NCBI GenBank assembly: GCA_035499415.1
Contig: DATJYV010000073.1
Span: 1 to 44,849 of the forward strand
Origin: DATJYV01 sp035499415
GTDB lineage: Bacteria; Bacteroidota; Ignavibacteria; UBA10030
Direction of reading: 5' to 3'
DNA: 44,849 bases
Below, piece by piece: positions 31,414 through 41,033 of the stretch (its first letter is position 1; every line of letters begins with the position of its first letter). The position numbers and the translations under genes are program-made. Below the pieces are notes generated by a model. The model saw only the letters and a program-made list of their open reading frames with translations. It ran no database searches and was not told the DNA's origin.

Positions 31414-31434
31414 CCGCGACTCAAAGGTCCAGTC

Positions 31435-32082
31435 ATGAAATTCTTCATCGATTCGGCGAACCTGCAGGAAATCAAGGAAGCCGCCAGCATGGGCTTGCTG
31501 GACGGCGTGACGACAAACCCCAGCCTGGTTGCGAAGGAGGGGAAGGATTTCCGCAAGCTTCTCGAAGAAATATGCGCCGTCGTCGACGGCGACATCAGCG
31601 CGGAGGTGGTGTCGACCGACGTCGAAGGCATGATGAAGGAGGGTAGGGACCTCTCGAAAATCCACAAGAACATCGTTGTCAAGATCCCGCTTATCAAAGA
31701 GGGACTCAAGGCGGTCAAGCGTCTCAAGGAAGAGGGGATCCGTACGAACGTGACCCTCTGCTTCTCGCCGAACCAGGCGCTGATGGCGGCCAAGGCGGGG
31801 GCCTACATTATCAGCCCGTTCATCGGGCGCCTGGATGACATCAGCCAGAACGGTATGGATCTGATCCGCCAGGTTGTGACAATTTACCGGAACTACCGCT
31901 ACCCGACGCAGGTCCTCGTCGCGAGCATCCGCCATCCCGTGCACGTCGTCGAGGCGGCGATGATCGGCGCCGACATCTGCACAATGCCGTTCAAGGTAAT
32001 CGATCAATTGATCAAGCATCCGCTCACAGATATCGGGCTCGAACGTTTCCTCGCTGATTGGCGCAAATCGCAGAAACCGTAG
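31435..32082 (+). CDS. tal: Transaldolase of the short (FSA-like) class
   Basis: A 215-residue TIM-barrel class I aldolase. The Schiff-base lysine is Lys83 in VVKIPL; other family blocks are MKFFIDSANLQEIKE, GVTTNPSLVAKEG and TNVTLCFSPNQALMAAKAGA. Members are either transaldolases of the pentose phosphate pathway or fructose-6-phosphate aldolases; in genomes without a long transaldolase the former is usual. It starts 21 bases after the RNase gene and ends one base before gcvT. Confidence 0.94.
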   Translation: MKFFIDSANLQEIKEAASMGLLDGVTTNPSLVAKEGKDFRKLLEEICAVVDGDISAEVVSTDVEGMMKEGRDLSKIHKNIVVKIPLIKEGLKAVKRLKEEGIRTNVTLCFSPNQALMAAKAGAYIISPFIGRLDDISQNGMDLIRQVVTIYRNYRYPTQVLVASIRHPVHVVEAAMIGADICTMPFKVIDQLIKHPLTDIGLERFLADWRKSQKP

Positions 32083-32083
32083 A

Positions 32084-33181
32084 ATGAAACGGACGGCTTT
32101 TTACGACATGCACGTTGCGCTCGGCGCCAAGATCGTGGAGTTCGGCGGATTCGAAATGCCGGTGCAATACTCGGGCATCATCGACGAACATCTTGCCGTG
32201 CGCCGCTCTGTCGGCGTATTCGACGTCTCACACATGGGCGAGTTTGAGGTGAGCGGAAGCGGCGCGCTCGAATTCCTCCAGGCGGTCACGGTGAACGATG
32301 TGACGCGTCTTGCCGAGGGGAAGGCGCAGTACTCCGCTATGTGCTACCCGGAAGGAGGGATCGTCGATGACCTTCTCGTCTATCATTGCGGCGACCACTA
32401 CATGCTCGTCGTCAATGCGTCCAACATCGACAAGGATCTCGAGTGGCTCCACGCTCACTGTCCCGAGAATGCTCTTCTCAAGAACGTCAGCGAGGACTAT
32501 TCCCTCCTGGCTGTCCAGGGCCCCAACGCACCCGCCACGCTCCAGCCACTGACCACCACCGACCTCGCTTCCATCCCCTATTATAGCTTCGCCCGTGGAA
32601 CCATCGCGGACGTCCCGGTGCTGATTTCACGGACGGGCTATACGGGCGAGGTCGGATTCGAGCTCTACTTCACATCGGATGCCGCCGCCGGACGGCGCGT
32701 CTGGAATGCGATTTTCGAGTCCGGCCGCGCATGCGGGATCGTCCCAGTCGGACTTGGGGCACGGGATACTCTTCGTCTGGAGATGGGCTACTGTCTCTAC
32801 GGAAACGACATCGACCGGACGACGAATCCGCTGGAGGCGGGCCTCGGATGGATCACGAAACTTCAAAAGGGCGACTTCGTGGGGCGCGATTCGATGATCC
32901 GGCAGAAGGAAGGCGGATTGCAGAGACGCCTCGTGGGCTTTACGCTTGCCGACCGGAATCTCGCGCGACACGGATACGAAATTCGGAGCGGCGAGACGAC
33001 CGTGGGACACGTCACGAGCGGGACGTTTTCGCCCTCCATTCAGAAAGGCATCGGGATGGGATATGTGACGCGTGCGGTTGCCGACCCGGGGAAAATCCTC
33101 AGCGTTGCCGTCCGCTCGAAAGAGGTTCCTGCGACAGTGGTGAAGCTGCCGTTCATCCAACGACCCGCAGGAGCCGCATAG
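32084..33181 (+). CDS. gcvT: Glycine cleavage system T protein (aminomethyltransferase)
   Basis: A 365-residue tetrahydrofolate-dependent enzyme that takes the aminomethyl group from lipoylated GcvH to give methylene-tetrahydrofolate and ammonia. Conserved blocks include MPVQYSGIIDEHLAVR, VFDVSHMGE, RTGYTGEVGFELY, GARDTLRLEMGYCLYGND and TSGTFSPSIQKGIGMGYV. Length is typical. gcvH and gcvP are not adjacent. Start and stop spacing (1 base upstream, 3 bases downstream) implies co-translation with tal and comB. Confidence 0.96.
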   Translation: MKRTAFYDMHVALGAKIVEFGGFEMPVQYSGIIDEHLAVRRSVGVFDVSHMGEFEVSGSGALEFLQAVTVNDVTRLAEGKAQYSAMCYPEGGIVDDLLVYHCGDHYMLVVNASNIDKDLEWLHAHCPENALLKNVSEDYSLLAVQGPNAPATLQPLTTTDLASIPYYSFARGTIADVPVLISRTGYTGEVGFELYFTSDAAAGRRVWNAIFESGRACGIVPVGLGARDTLRLEMGYCLYGNDIDRTTNPLEAGLGWITKLQKGDFVGRDSMIRQKEGGLQRRLVGFTLADRNLARHGYEIRSGETTVGHVTSGTFSPSIQKGIGMGYVTRAVADPGKILSVAVRSKEVPATVVKLPFIQRPAGAA

Positions 33182-33184
33182 CAA

Positions 33185-33976
33185 ATGAAGATTGACCTCG
33201 TTTATACGGCGGCGCAGATCGACGAGCTCCAGGTCCGGGAGAAGAATGTCGTGATCATCGACGTCCTTCGCTCGAGCACAACGATCGCCACGGCCCTGTA
33301 TAACGGGGCACGGGAAATTATTCCGGTTGCAAGCATTGAATCGGCAGTCAAGATATCCGGCAGTCTGTTTGGCGAGGTCACGCTCCGGGGGGGCGAGCGA
33401 AACGGGAAGATCATCGAGGGTTTCAACCTCGGCAACTCGCCGCGGGAGTACACCGAGTCGACGGTCCGGGGAAAGTCGATCATTTTCTGCACGACGAACG
33501 GCTCGGTGGCAATGTACCGCAGCCGCTTCGCAAAAAATATGGCCGTCGGGTCGTTCGTAAACCTGTCGACCATCGTCCAGTATATCAGGGACGTCGGGAA
33601 CGATTTTCTGCTGGTCTGCTCTGGCGGGTCGAGCGGTTTTGGAAGTTTCAGCATGGAGGATTCCGTCTGTGCGGGAATGATCATTCAGCACCTTCAAAAG
33701 GCCGACCTGCCCGCCATCGAGCTCACGGATTCATCGCGGGCTGCGCTCGCGCTGCACAAATCGTTCGGCAAATCCATCCTCAAAATGATCAGGGAATCCG
33801 ACCACGGTCGGTACCTGGCGGAAATCGGCTTGGGGGATGACCTCCGCATCTGTTCGGATGTCGATTCGATCCCCGTCCTGCCGGCGCAGATGGGAACCGT
33901 GATCAAACTGAAGTCAAAAGAAATTCGCCTGGCCGAAGGGGAGAACTTCCCGTCTGCCAGCACCGCGAACGCCTAA
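33185..33976 (+). CDS. comB: ComB-family 2-phosphosulfolactate phosphatase
   Basis: A 263-residue magnesium-dependent phosphatase-fold protein. Signatures: VIIDVLRSSTTIATAL, LRGGERNGKIIEGFNLGNSP, FCTTNGS and VCSGGSSGFGSFSMEDSVCAG. In methanogens ComB makes sulfolactate for coenzyme M; many bacteria without coenzyme M carry it, often beside unrelated genes, and its role there is uncertain. No comA or comC is seen. Annotation as a phosphatase of this family is firm; the substrate is not. Confidence 0.9.
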   Translation: MKIDLVYTAAQIDELQVREKNVVIIDVLRSSTTIATALYNGAREIIPVASIESAVKISGSLFGEVTLRGGERNGKIIEGFNLGNSPREYTESTVRGKSIIFCTTNGSVAMYRSRFAKNMAVGSFVNLSTIVQYIRDVGNDFLLVCSGGSSGFGSFSMEDSVCAGMIIQHLQKADLPAIELTDSSRAALALHKSFGKSILKMIRESDHGRYLAEIGLGDDLRICSDVDSIPVLPAQMGTVIKLKSKEIRLAEGENFPSASTANA

Positions 33977-33992
33977 CCGAGGAAGGTACGCG

Positions 33993-36410
33993 ATGAATGA
34001 ACTAGCGACGAGCGAAAAGATCCGGGCCGGGGTGCGGAGAAGGCAGGTTGTCGCCCTCCTCGGCATCCTCGCATCGACGATGGTCGTTCTGAGCATGGTT
34101 TCCTACAGCTCGGCCGACCAGGCGAGCGGGGAACTCGCCTTTACCGACCTCTGGAAGGTTTTTACGAATGACGCGGCCATCGTCGCGAAGGCGGGCGCGA
34201 CGCGCAATTGGCTTGGCCTTGCCGGGGCCGTTGCGTCCAACTGGTTCATTAACGGAACAATCGGCTACGCATCCATCGTCCTCCCGGTCATCGCCCTGCT
34301 CTGGTCGATCCAGTTACTCGCGCGGAAGAACGGACAGCGCCTTCTTGTTTTCACGAATTACTCGCTGATCCTCGCGTTCCTTTTTGCGACGTTCAGCGGA
34401 ACGCTGAAACAGTTCGATGATGCCGTCCCGCTCGAATGGAGCGGGGTCGTCGGCCATTTCATCGCCACGGTGCTCTCACGGCTCGTGGGTTTGACCGGAG
34501 CCGTGCTGGTGGTCTTCGCTGCCTTTGTTCTCGTCCTGACGCTGATGGTGGACCTCGACTATCGGGCGACGCTCCACCGCCTGCTCGGCATCATGCGCTC
34601 AACGGGAAGGGTGATCCTGTCGTCCGAAGCGTACATCAAGAAACTTTCATCGCTTCGGATTTTTTCGCGGCGTCGGGAATCTCCCGTGAATGCCGTGCAC
34701 GTTCGAAAAGCCGCGGCAGAAATACCTGCCGCCGAGGTCAGATGGCCGGAACAGACAGACCGCGCGACCCGCCCGCTTCCTCTGAAGAAGGAAGCGAGCG
34801 AACCTCCGCCGGCCGAACCAGCCGCGAATGAAGAATTACAGCTTGATATCAACGAGTCGTTGAAGGAAGAGGAAGTTGATTTTGACGGACGCTCCCATCC
34901 TGCGGAACGGGTGGCCGATGAGGACATCGACTATGTTCCTCCGTCCGTGGATCTTCTCGACCCCGTCCGCTCGGCGGAGGATATCGATGAGAACGAGCTC
35001 AAGGCGAACGCAGAGCTCCTCAGGACGAAGCTCGCGGATTTTGGAGTTGCCATACAGAGTGTATCCGTCACCCCCGGCCCCGTTGTAACCCTGTACGAGC
35101 TTGTTCCCGCAACCGGCGTCAAGATCAGCCGCATCGAAAGTCTTCAGGATGATATCGCGCTGGCGCTGAAAGCGCGGGGCATCCGCATCATCGCGCCGAT
35201 CCCCGGCAAGGGAACGGTGGGTGTCGAGATTCCGAACCACAACCCCGCGTTGGTGACCATCCGGAGTATCATCAATTCTGCAAAGTTTCGCGATACACAC
35301 GCGGCGCTTCCGCTCGCTCTGGGAAAAACCATTGCCGGAGAAGTGTTTGTCGACGATTTGACCCGCATGCCGCATCTCCTGATTGCCGGCGCCACGGGTT
35401 CGGGCAAAAGCGTCGGGATCAATACCGTGATCGCGAGCCTCCTCTACCGGATGCATCCCAGCGACGTGAAATTCGCGATCATCGACCCGAAGAAAATCGA
35501 GCTCTCCCTGTACACCAACCTGCGCCATCACTACCTCGCTGTCTGTCCGGACATCGAGGAGGAGATCGCGACGGCTCCCGCCAACGCCGTCCTCCTTCTC
35601 AAGAGCGTTGAGCTGGAAATGGAGCGGCGCTACGACCGTCTCGCCGCGGCGGGTGTTCGCAACATCGCGGACTACAACGAACGCCTGAAGAGCGGACGCC
35701 TGCGTGAGACCGAACACGTCGTGCATCGCAAGATCCCATATCTGATCGTAATCGTCGACGAGCTGGCGGACCTCATGATAACCGCCGCCCGGGAGGTCGA
35801 AGAGCCCATTGCGCGGCTTGCGCAGCTGGCGCGCGCCGTGGGAATCCACCTCGTTCTCGCAACACAACGCCCGTCGGTCGACGTCATCACCGGCGTCATC
35901 AAGGCGAATTTTCCCGCGAGAATCGCCTACCAGGTGTCGTCCAAGATCGACTCGCGCACGATCCTCGACATGAACGGAGCTGAACAGCTCCTGGGCAACG
36001 GCGACATGCTCTACATGCCACCGGGAAGTCCGAAGCCGATTCGGATTCAGAATGCGTTCATCTCCACGGAAGAAGTCGAGCGGCTCACCCAGCACATCGG
36101 CAAGCAGACGGGGTACAGCACTCCGGCCGCTCTCCCGTCCGCTCTGGAGCGGAAACGGTCGTCCGAAACCGGAGGCGACGGGGAACGCGACGAGCTCTTC
36201 GAAGAAGCGGCGCGAATCATCGTGCGCCACCAGCAGGGCTCGGTCTCACTCCTTCAGCGTCGGCTCAAGGTCGGCTATTCGAGGGCCGCACGTCTCGTGG
36301 ACGAACTCGAAGGGGCAGGCATCGTCGGGCCGTTCGACGGAAGCAAGGCGCGTGAAGTACGGGTGGAATCCGAGTCCGACCTCGAAACGATTCTGAAAAA
36401 CCTCGTATGA
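33993..36410 (+). CDS. ftsK: DNA translocase FtsK
   Basis: An 805-residue division-septum translocase that moves chromosome dimers and ends clear of the septum. Four or so N-terminal transmembrane helices (about 20-195) anchor it, a charged linker of about 110 residues follows, then the RecA-like motor with Walker A GATGSGKS (466-473) and Walker B LIVIVDELADLM. The C-terminal winged-helix gamma domain (about 735-800, YSRAARLVDELEGAGIVGPF) would read KOPS-like sequences. The linker is short, as in SpoIIIE-type proteins. GAGGAAGG lies about 8 bases before ATG 33993. Its stop overlaps the lolA-like start (ATGA). Confidence 0.96.
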   Translation: MNELATSEKIRAGVRRRQVVALLGILASTMVVLSMVSYSSADQASGELAFTDLWKVFTNDAAIVAKAGATRNWLGLAGAVASNWFINGTIGYASIVLPVIALLWSIQLLARKNGQRLLVFTNYSLILAFLFATFSGTLKQFDDAVPLEWSGVVGHFIATVLSRLVGLTGAVLVVFAAFVLVLTLMVDLDYRATLHRLLGIMRSTGRVILSSEAYIKKLSSLRIFSRRRESPVNAVHVRKAAAEIPAAEVRWPEQTDRATRPLPLKKEASEPPPAEPAANEELQLDINESLKEEEVDFDGRSHPAERVADEDIDYVPPSVDLLDPVRSAEDIDENELKANAELLRTKLADFGVAIQSVSVTPGPVVTLYELVPATGVKISRIESLQDDIALALKARGIRIIAPIPGKGTVGVEIPNHNPALVTIRSIINSAKFRDTHAALPLALGKTIAGEVFVDDLTRMPHLLIAGATGSGKSVGINTVIASLLYRMHPSDVKFAIIDPKKIELSLYTNLRHHYLAVCPDIEEEIATAPANAVLLLKSVELEMERRYDRLAAAGVRNIADYNERLKSGRLRETEHVVHRKIPYLIVIVDELADLMITAAREVEEPIARLAQLARAVGIHLVLATQRPSVDVITGVIKANFPARIAYQVSSKIDSRTILDMNGAEQLLGNGDMLYMPPGSPKPIRIQNAFISTEEVERLTQHIGKQTGYSTPAALPSALERKRSSETGGDGERDELFEEAARIIVRHQQGSVSLLQRRLKVGYSRAARLVDELEGAGIVGPFDGSKAREVRVESESDLETILKNLV

Positions 36411-37048
36411 CACGATGGGCCTTCGCGGCAATGGTTGCCGTATCGGTCCCGCATGTTCGAACCCAGGACAAGGGACTCGACGTCAAGGAAATCACTGAGC
36501 GGCTCCAGCAGCGGTATGAAATGATTGACGATGCCACTGCGCGTTTTGAACAGCACGTCCGGTTCGGCTATTCCTCGATCGAGCAGACCTTCAACGGCTC
36601 GCTCATCCTCAAAAAACCCAACCATTATCGGATCGAATCAGAGCATCAGACAATCGTGACGGATGGAGTAACAGTCTGGGCTTACACGCCGGCGAACAAT
36701 CAGGTGGTCGTCGACCATTTTAAAGAGAATCAGAACTCCCTTTCGCCGGAACAGTTCATCCTCAATTTACCGACGGATTATTACTCGACGCTCCTTGCCC
36801 CCGAGGAGGCAGCCGGGACCACGCTCCTGACCCTGAAGCTGACGCCCCGGGACGATCGCTCGTTCGTCAAATACGTCAAAGTGTGGGTGGAGGAGAAGAG
36901 CTGGATGATCCGGAAAATTCTTATCCTCGACGTGAATGACACGGAGACGACATACACCATCAAGGATATGAAGCTCAACACGAACGTTCAAGAGACGGCG
37001 TTTGTCTTTTCTCCGCCCCCCGGGACGGAAGTCGTCGACCTTCGATAA
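36407..37048 (+). CDS. lolA: LolA-like outer-membrane lipoprotein carrier
   Basis: A 213-residue periplasmic protein with a short signal peptide (about 1-19) and the LolA/LolB beta-cup pattern: ITERLQQRYEMIDDATARFEQ, GSLILKKPNHYRIE, VTDGVTVWAYTPANNQVVV. LolA ferries lipoproteins from the inner-membrane Lol exporter to the outer membrane. It is translationally coupled to ftsK by ATGA overlap; an ftsK-lolA order is also common in proteobacteria. No lolCDE genes are in the window. Confidence 0.9.
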   Translation: MTRWAFAAMVAVSVPHVRTQDKGLDVKEITERLQQRYEMIDDATARFEQHVRFGYSSIEQTFNGSLILKKPNHYRIESEHQTIVTDGVTVWAYTPANNQVVVDHFKENQNSLSPEQFILNLPTDYYSTLLAPEEAAGTTLLTLKLTPRDDRSFVKYVKVWVEEKSWMIRKILILDVNDTETTYTIKDMKLNTNVQETAFVFSPPPGTEVVDLR

Positions 37049-37066
37049 TTCCTTCACGCCCGGACG

Positions 37067-38098
37067 TTGAACGGTAAAACGGCATTTCGCACCTCCCTCA
37101 GCTTCCTTCTCGCGGGAATTTTCCTTTACGCGACATTTCGCGGCACGAATTTCTCCGACCTGTGGGAATCGATCAAAGGTGTTCGGTACATCTGGGTGAT
37201 TGCCGTCATCCCCGTCACGATTCTGAGCCACTGGCTTCGCGCCGTCCGCTGGTCCTATCTTCTCGCTCCCGTCAAGACTTCGTTCCGAACCCGGAACCTG
37301 TTCTCGGCGGTCATGATCGGTTATGCGGTCAACAACATTCTGCCCCGTGTCGGCGAGCTCGTACGCCCGATGGTCCTCGGTCGCCTCGAAAACGTCTCGA
37401 AAAGTTCCGCGCTGGCAACCGTCGTCGTCGAGCGCATTCTGGACTTCCTGACATTCTACTTCGTCGTCTGTATCGTGCTCTTTCTCTACCCGGATTCGCT
37501 CGATCCATTCGTGAAGAATGTTTCAACCGCCCGGCCCCTGCTTCTTGCCGCATCGTTGGCCGCCTTCGTGTTTTTCGCGCTTCTGTTCTTCCGCGCGGAG
37601 CCGGTCTTCCGGTTCTTCGGCCGGCTTGCTCACCTGTCACCCAAACGGTACGAGCCAAGGATTGAAGAATTTGTGCGTTCATTTCTTTCCGGGCTGAGCG
37701 ATGCCGCCGTCCGGGAGAAGATGCTTGCAATCCTGTCGATGAGCCTCGTCATCTGGCTGCTGTATGCGCTGGCGATGTATCTGCCGTTCTTCGCGTACAA
37801 TTCCCTCGCACCTTTTCACCTCAGTTTTGGGGATTCCATCGTACTCCTGACGATTACCTCCATTGCATGGGTTCTGCCGGCTCCGGGCGCGATGGGCACG
37901 TATCATTCGTTTCTCACCATTGCTCTCGTGAAACTCTACGGCGTCGACCGGACGACCGCTCTGAGCTTTTCCATCGTTACGCACGAACTTGGATATATCA
38001 TCGTCATGCTCATCGGTGGATACTACTTCTTTCGCGACCACTTCGACGTCCGCGTGCTTGCACCCCACTCGCAAAAAGCGAACCCCGGTGACTCATGA
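37067..38098 (+). CDS. Flippase-like membrane protein (LPG-synthase TM family)
   Basis: A 343-residue protein with about eight transmembrane helices belonging to the lysylphosphatidylglycerol-synthase transmembrane (UPF0104/AglD-like) family. Typical blocks: HWLRAVRWSYLL, VMIGYAVNNILPRVGELVRP, VVVERILDF and PAPGAMGTYHSF. It lacks the C-terminal synthase domain of MprF. Relatives are thought to move lipids or lipid-linked sugars. The start is TTG 37067 (no ATG fits), 18 bases after the lolA-like gene. Its stop overlaps the next gene by ATGA. Confidence 0.87.
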   Translation: MNGKTAFRTSLSFLLAGIFLYATFRGTNFSDLWESIKGVRYIWVIAVIPVTILSHWLRAVRWSYLLAPVKTSFRTRNLFSAVMIGYAVNNILPRVGELVRPMVLGRLENVSKSSALATVVVERILDFLTFYFVVCIVLFLYPDSLDPFVKNVSTARPLLLAASLAAFVFFALLFFRAEPVFRFFGRLAHLSPKRYEPRIEEFVRSFLSGLSDAAVREKMLAILSMSLVIWLLYALAMYLPFFAYNSLAPFHLSFGDSIVLLTITSIAWVLPAPGAMGTYHSFLTIALVKLYGVDRTTALSFSIVTHELGYIIVMLIGGYYFFRDHFDVRVLAPHSQKANPGDS

Positions 38099-40293
38099 AG
38101 CAGGTTGCACAACATAACAAGACTGGTTTGATCGATGTGACGGACATCCCGCTCCCGGCAATGAAAGAGGGACACGTTCTCGTCCAGACAAAATTCTCCG
38201 TCATCAGCGCCGGGACGGAACGAGCCTCGATTTCGAACCGAAAGGCCTCGCTTGTCGACAAGGCGCGGAAGAATCCCGACCTCGTCGCAAAGGTTCTTGA
38301 GCAGGTCCGGCAGTTCGGGCTGCTCGCGACGTACCGGCGGGTACGGACGCGGCTCGATAAATGGTCGCAAATCGGTTACTCCGCATCGGGCGTCGTCATC
38401 GCGGTCGGGGGCCGGGTGGCGGACCTGAAGCCGGGAGACCTTGTCGCTTGCGCGGGCGCCGAGTATGCAAATCACGCGGAGTTCATCCTCATCCCCAAAA
38501 ACCTCTGCGTGAAAGTACCGGGAAAGGTCCCGGCCGATGCGGCGGCGTTTGGCACGATCGGGTCAATCGCTCTCCAGGGAGTAAGAAACTCCATGCCGAC
38601 GATCGGTGAAACCATGGTCGTCATCGGTCTGGGGCTCGTCGGCCAGCTGACGGTTCAGATCCTCAAGGCAAACGGGTGTCGAGTCATCGGGATCGACCCG
38701 GACCCGCAGGTCGTCGAGCTTGCCCGTACGTCCGGGGCCGATATGGCGCTGAGGCGAAGCGAAGATGTCCATGCAATCGTGCGGACATATACGCGCGGTG
38801 TGGGGGCGGATGCGGTGATCATTACGGCTGCGACAAAAAGCGACGACCCCGTGCGCCTCGCGGGTGATCTGTGCCGGGATCGCGGAAGGGTCGTCTCGGT
38901 GGGAGACGTGGGGATGAATTTTGTCCGAAAACCGTACTACATGAAGGAATTGGACTTTCGGGTCTCGCGCTCGTACGGGCCAGGCAGATACGATGTCGAG
39001 TACGAGGAACGGGGGAACGACTATCCGGTCGGCTACGTGCGCTGGACGGAGAATAGAAACATGCAGGAGTTTCTCCGCCTGCTCTCGACCGGCAAGGTTC
39101 GCGTGGATATCCTCGTCACCCATCGCTTCCCCATTGATGAGGCGCGGAAAGCGTACGCTCTTCTGTCACAGCGAGAAGGGGGGAAAAGGGCGATCGGGAT
39201 TCTTCTTGAGTACGATTCTAATGCGCGCGAGGCGCTCAAAGCGACGTCCGTGCAGATCAAGCCCACGGCGAAATTATTCAACCCCCTGCACATCGGATTT
39301 GTCGGCGCCGGAAATTTCGCTCAGGCGTCGCTTCTTCCCGAAGTCCAGAGGGTTGGAGACGCGAAGCTCGTCGGGGTTTGTACCGCGAACGGACTGAATG
39401 CGAACAATGTTGCCAGGCAGTTCGGTTTTCAATTTGCGACATCCCGGGCTTCGGCAGTGATAGACCACGAATCGATCGGAACGGTGTTTATTGCGACGCG
39501 ACACAACCTCCATGCCCCGTTGGTCTCGCGGGCGCTTCAGGCAGGCAAGCATGTGTTCGTCGAGAAACCGCTTGCGACAACCGCCGAAGGGTTGGACAGC
39601 ATCATGACTGCCTACAAGGCCGCGCACAGGCACACGCCGGGACCAATCCTCATGACTGGGTTTAATCGCCGATTCGCCCCCCTCGTTGTAAAAACAGCGG
39701 CCTTCCTCGAAAATTCGGCAGGGCCGATGGTCATTTCGTACCGCGTGCATGCGGGACTCATGCCGTCATCCAGCTGGACGCTCGACCCCGTCGAGGGAGG
39801 AGGTCGCATCATCGGAGAGGTTTGTCATTTTGTCGACCTGATGCAATTTTTCACGGGGTCGGATCCCGAAAACGTTTTTGCTGAACCCGTTGGAGCAAAC
39901 TTGTCGGGCCCCCTCGCGGACGACTCCGTTGTCGTCACCGTGCGCTTTACCGATGGCTCTGTCGGAGTCATAACGTACGTCGCGAATGGAGATTCCAGCG
40001 TCCCAAAGGAGCACATCGAAATTTTCACGACGGGTCGAACCGCCGTTCTCGACAACTTTCGCTCCCTGACACTCCATGCGAAGGGATCGGCCGATGTAAC
40101 GCGCAGGTCTGCCATCGACAAGGGTCACCGGGATGAAATATTTCAGTTTCTCGCCGCAGTCCGTGCAGGCGGAAGTTCCCCCATCCCCTTTGAGAGCCTC
40201 GTCATGACGACGCGCGCGACCCTTGCGATGGTCGAATCGCTCCGACTCGGAACCCCCGTCCGCATTCAGCCCTTGAGTTCCCCGCGTTCATGA
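38095..40293 (+). CDS. Bi-domain oxidoreductase (MDR fused to Gfo/Idh/MocA)
   Basis: A 732-residue fusion. Residues 1-380 are a medium-chain (zinc-alcohol-dehydrogenase-like) reductase with VVIGLGLVGQLTVQIL as its nucleotide loop; residues 395-730 are a Gfo/Idh/MocA oxidoreductase with GFVGAGNFAQASLLP and the EKPLATT motif. Such fusions are typical of surface-polysaccharide gene clusters, where they are thought to oxidise or epimerise a sugar. The classic structural-zinc cysteine cluster of alcohol dehydrogenases is absent from the first half. It overlaps both neighbours by 4 bases (ATGA). No glycosyltransferase is nearby, so the substrate cannot be inferred. Confidence 0.9.
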   Translation: MKQVAQHNKTGLIDVTDIPLPAMKEGHVLVQTKFSVISAGTERASISNRKASLVDKARKNPDLVAKVLEQVRQFGLLATYRRVRTRLDKWSQIGYSASGVVIAVGGRVADLKPGDLVACAGAEYANHAEFILIPKNLCVKVPGKVPADAAAFGTIGSIALQGVRNSMPTIGETMVVIGLGLVGQLTVQILKANGCRVIGIDPDPQVVELARTSGADMALRRSEDVHAIVRTYTRGVGADAVIITAATKSDDPVRLAGDLCRDRGRVVSVGDVGMNFVRKPYYMKELDFRVSRSYGPGRYDVEYEERGNDYPVGYVRWTENRNMQEFLRLLSTGKVRVDILVTHRFPIDEARKAYALLSQREGGKRAIGILLEYDSNAREALKATSVQIKPTAKLFNPLHIGFVGAGNFAQASLLPEVQRVGDAKLVGVCTANGLNANNVARQFGFQFATSRASAVIDHESIGTVFIATRHNLHAPLVSRALQAGKHVFVEKPLATTAEGLDSIMTAYKAAHRHTPGPILMTGFNRRFAPLVVKTAAFLENSAGPMVISYRVHAGLMPSSSWTLDPVEGGGRIIGEVCHFVDLMQFFTGSDPENVFAEPVGANLSGPLADDSVVVTVRFTDGSVGVITYVANGDSSVPKEHIEIFTTGRTAVLDNFRSLTLHAKGSADVTRRSAIDKGHRDEIFQFLAAVRAGGSSPIPFESLVMTTRATLAMVESLRLGTPVRIQPLSSPRS

Positions 40294-40976
40294 AACGAAC
40301 CCTTCTGGCGGTTCTGGTCGGAACTGCGCCGTGGACTTCTTCGCTCGTTCTTGCCCAGGAAGACTCCACGTTCGACCGGTTCATTCACTGCGCGCTCGGC
40401 CTCGGCGTCGACCTGCAGGCAGCCCCGTCCATCATCGACTATATCAACACGCTCGTCTCACCCCCCATCGGCTCCCGGCTCACCAATTTCTCATCTGCCA
40501 CGGAATTTTTCATCGCCCCCGAAGCGAGAATGACCCGGGACTTGTCCGTCGCGGTCGAGTACACGTATTTCCTTAAGTCCTACTCTTTGTCGGACGTGAG
40601 TGGATTCTCCTCGTGGAATTTTTCGTACACCGTTCAAATGCCGACCCTCCTCGTGCATTACGTTGTGCCGGGGACCGGTTATTGGCTCAAGTTTGGAGGG
40701 GGCGCGGGCTACGCCGCGGCGACCTTTACGCAGAAGAATACGGGCGCCGGGTCCGAGCAGGATTACCATGCCAAAGGTGGGACGATCGTCGCAGACGCGG
40801 TTGCGGATACCGAATTCGACCCTCATTTCTTCGGTAACATCGGCTTCGAAATGCGATACTGCTACGCAGGAAATCTCACGAATTCGGCAGGAGCGCAGCC
40901 GGCATACGCTTCGACGCGCGCCCGGATGGATTACTTTTCTGTTGGTGCGAGGTTCGGCGTCCTTTTTCAACTCTGA
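40290..40976 (+). CDS. Outer-membrane beta-barrel protein
   Basis: A 228-residue exported protein. Signal peptide about 1-22, ending ...SLVLAQ. The rest shows alternating hydrophobic and polar strands rich in aromatic residues (LSVAVEYTYFLKSYS, WLKFGGGAGYAAATF, MDYFSVGARFGVLFQL), and the last residues end in a Leu after aromatic alternation, as in outer-membrane barrels. About eight strands are likely (OmpA/OmpW-like size). Function unknown. Coupled to the oxidoreductase by ATGA overlap. Confidence 0.78.
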   Translation: MKRTLLAVLVGTAPWTSSLVLAQEDSTFDRFIHCALGLGVDLQAAPSIIDYINTLVSPPIGSRLTNFSSATEFFIAPEARMTRDLSVAVEYTYFLKSYSLSDVSGFSSWNFSYTVQMPTLLVHYVVPGTGYWLKFGGGAGYAAATFTQKNTGAGSEQDYHAKGGTIVADAVADTEFDPHFFGNIGFEMRYCYAGNLTNSAGAQPAYASTRARMDYFSVGARFGVLFQL

Positions 40977-41033
40977 CGATCTCATTCACGCCAAAGGAGG
41001 GGGATACGGCGATACCGGAGGTACGGCTTTCTG

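Noticed and set aside
30136..32019. A 627-codon open frame on the minus strand
   Set aside because: It lies opposite rng and tal, has no recognisable domain, and its composition (His/Leu/Asp-rich) is what reading GC-rich genes backwards gives.
32084..32150. Possible glycine riboswitch ahead of gcvT
   Set aside because: gcvT starts one base after tal, leaving no leader; no riboswitch core was seen.
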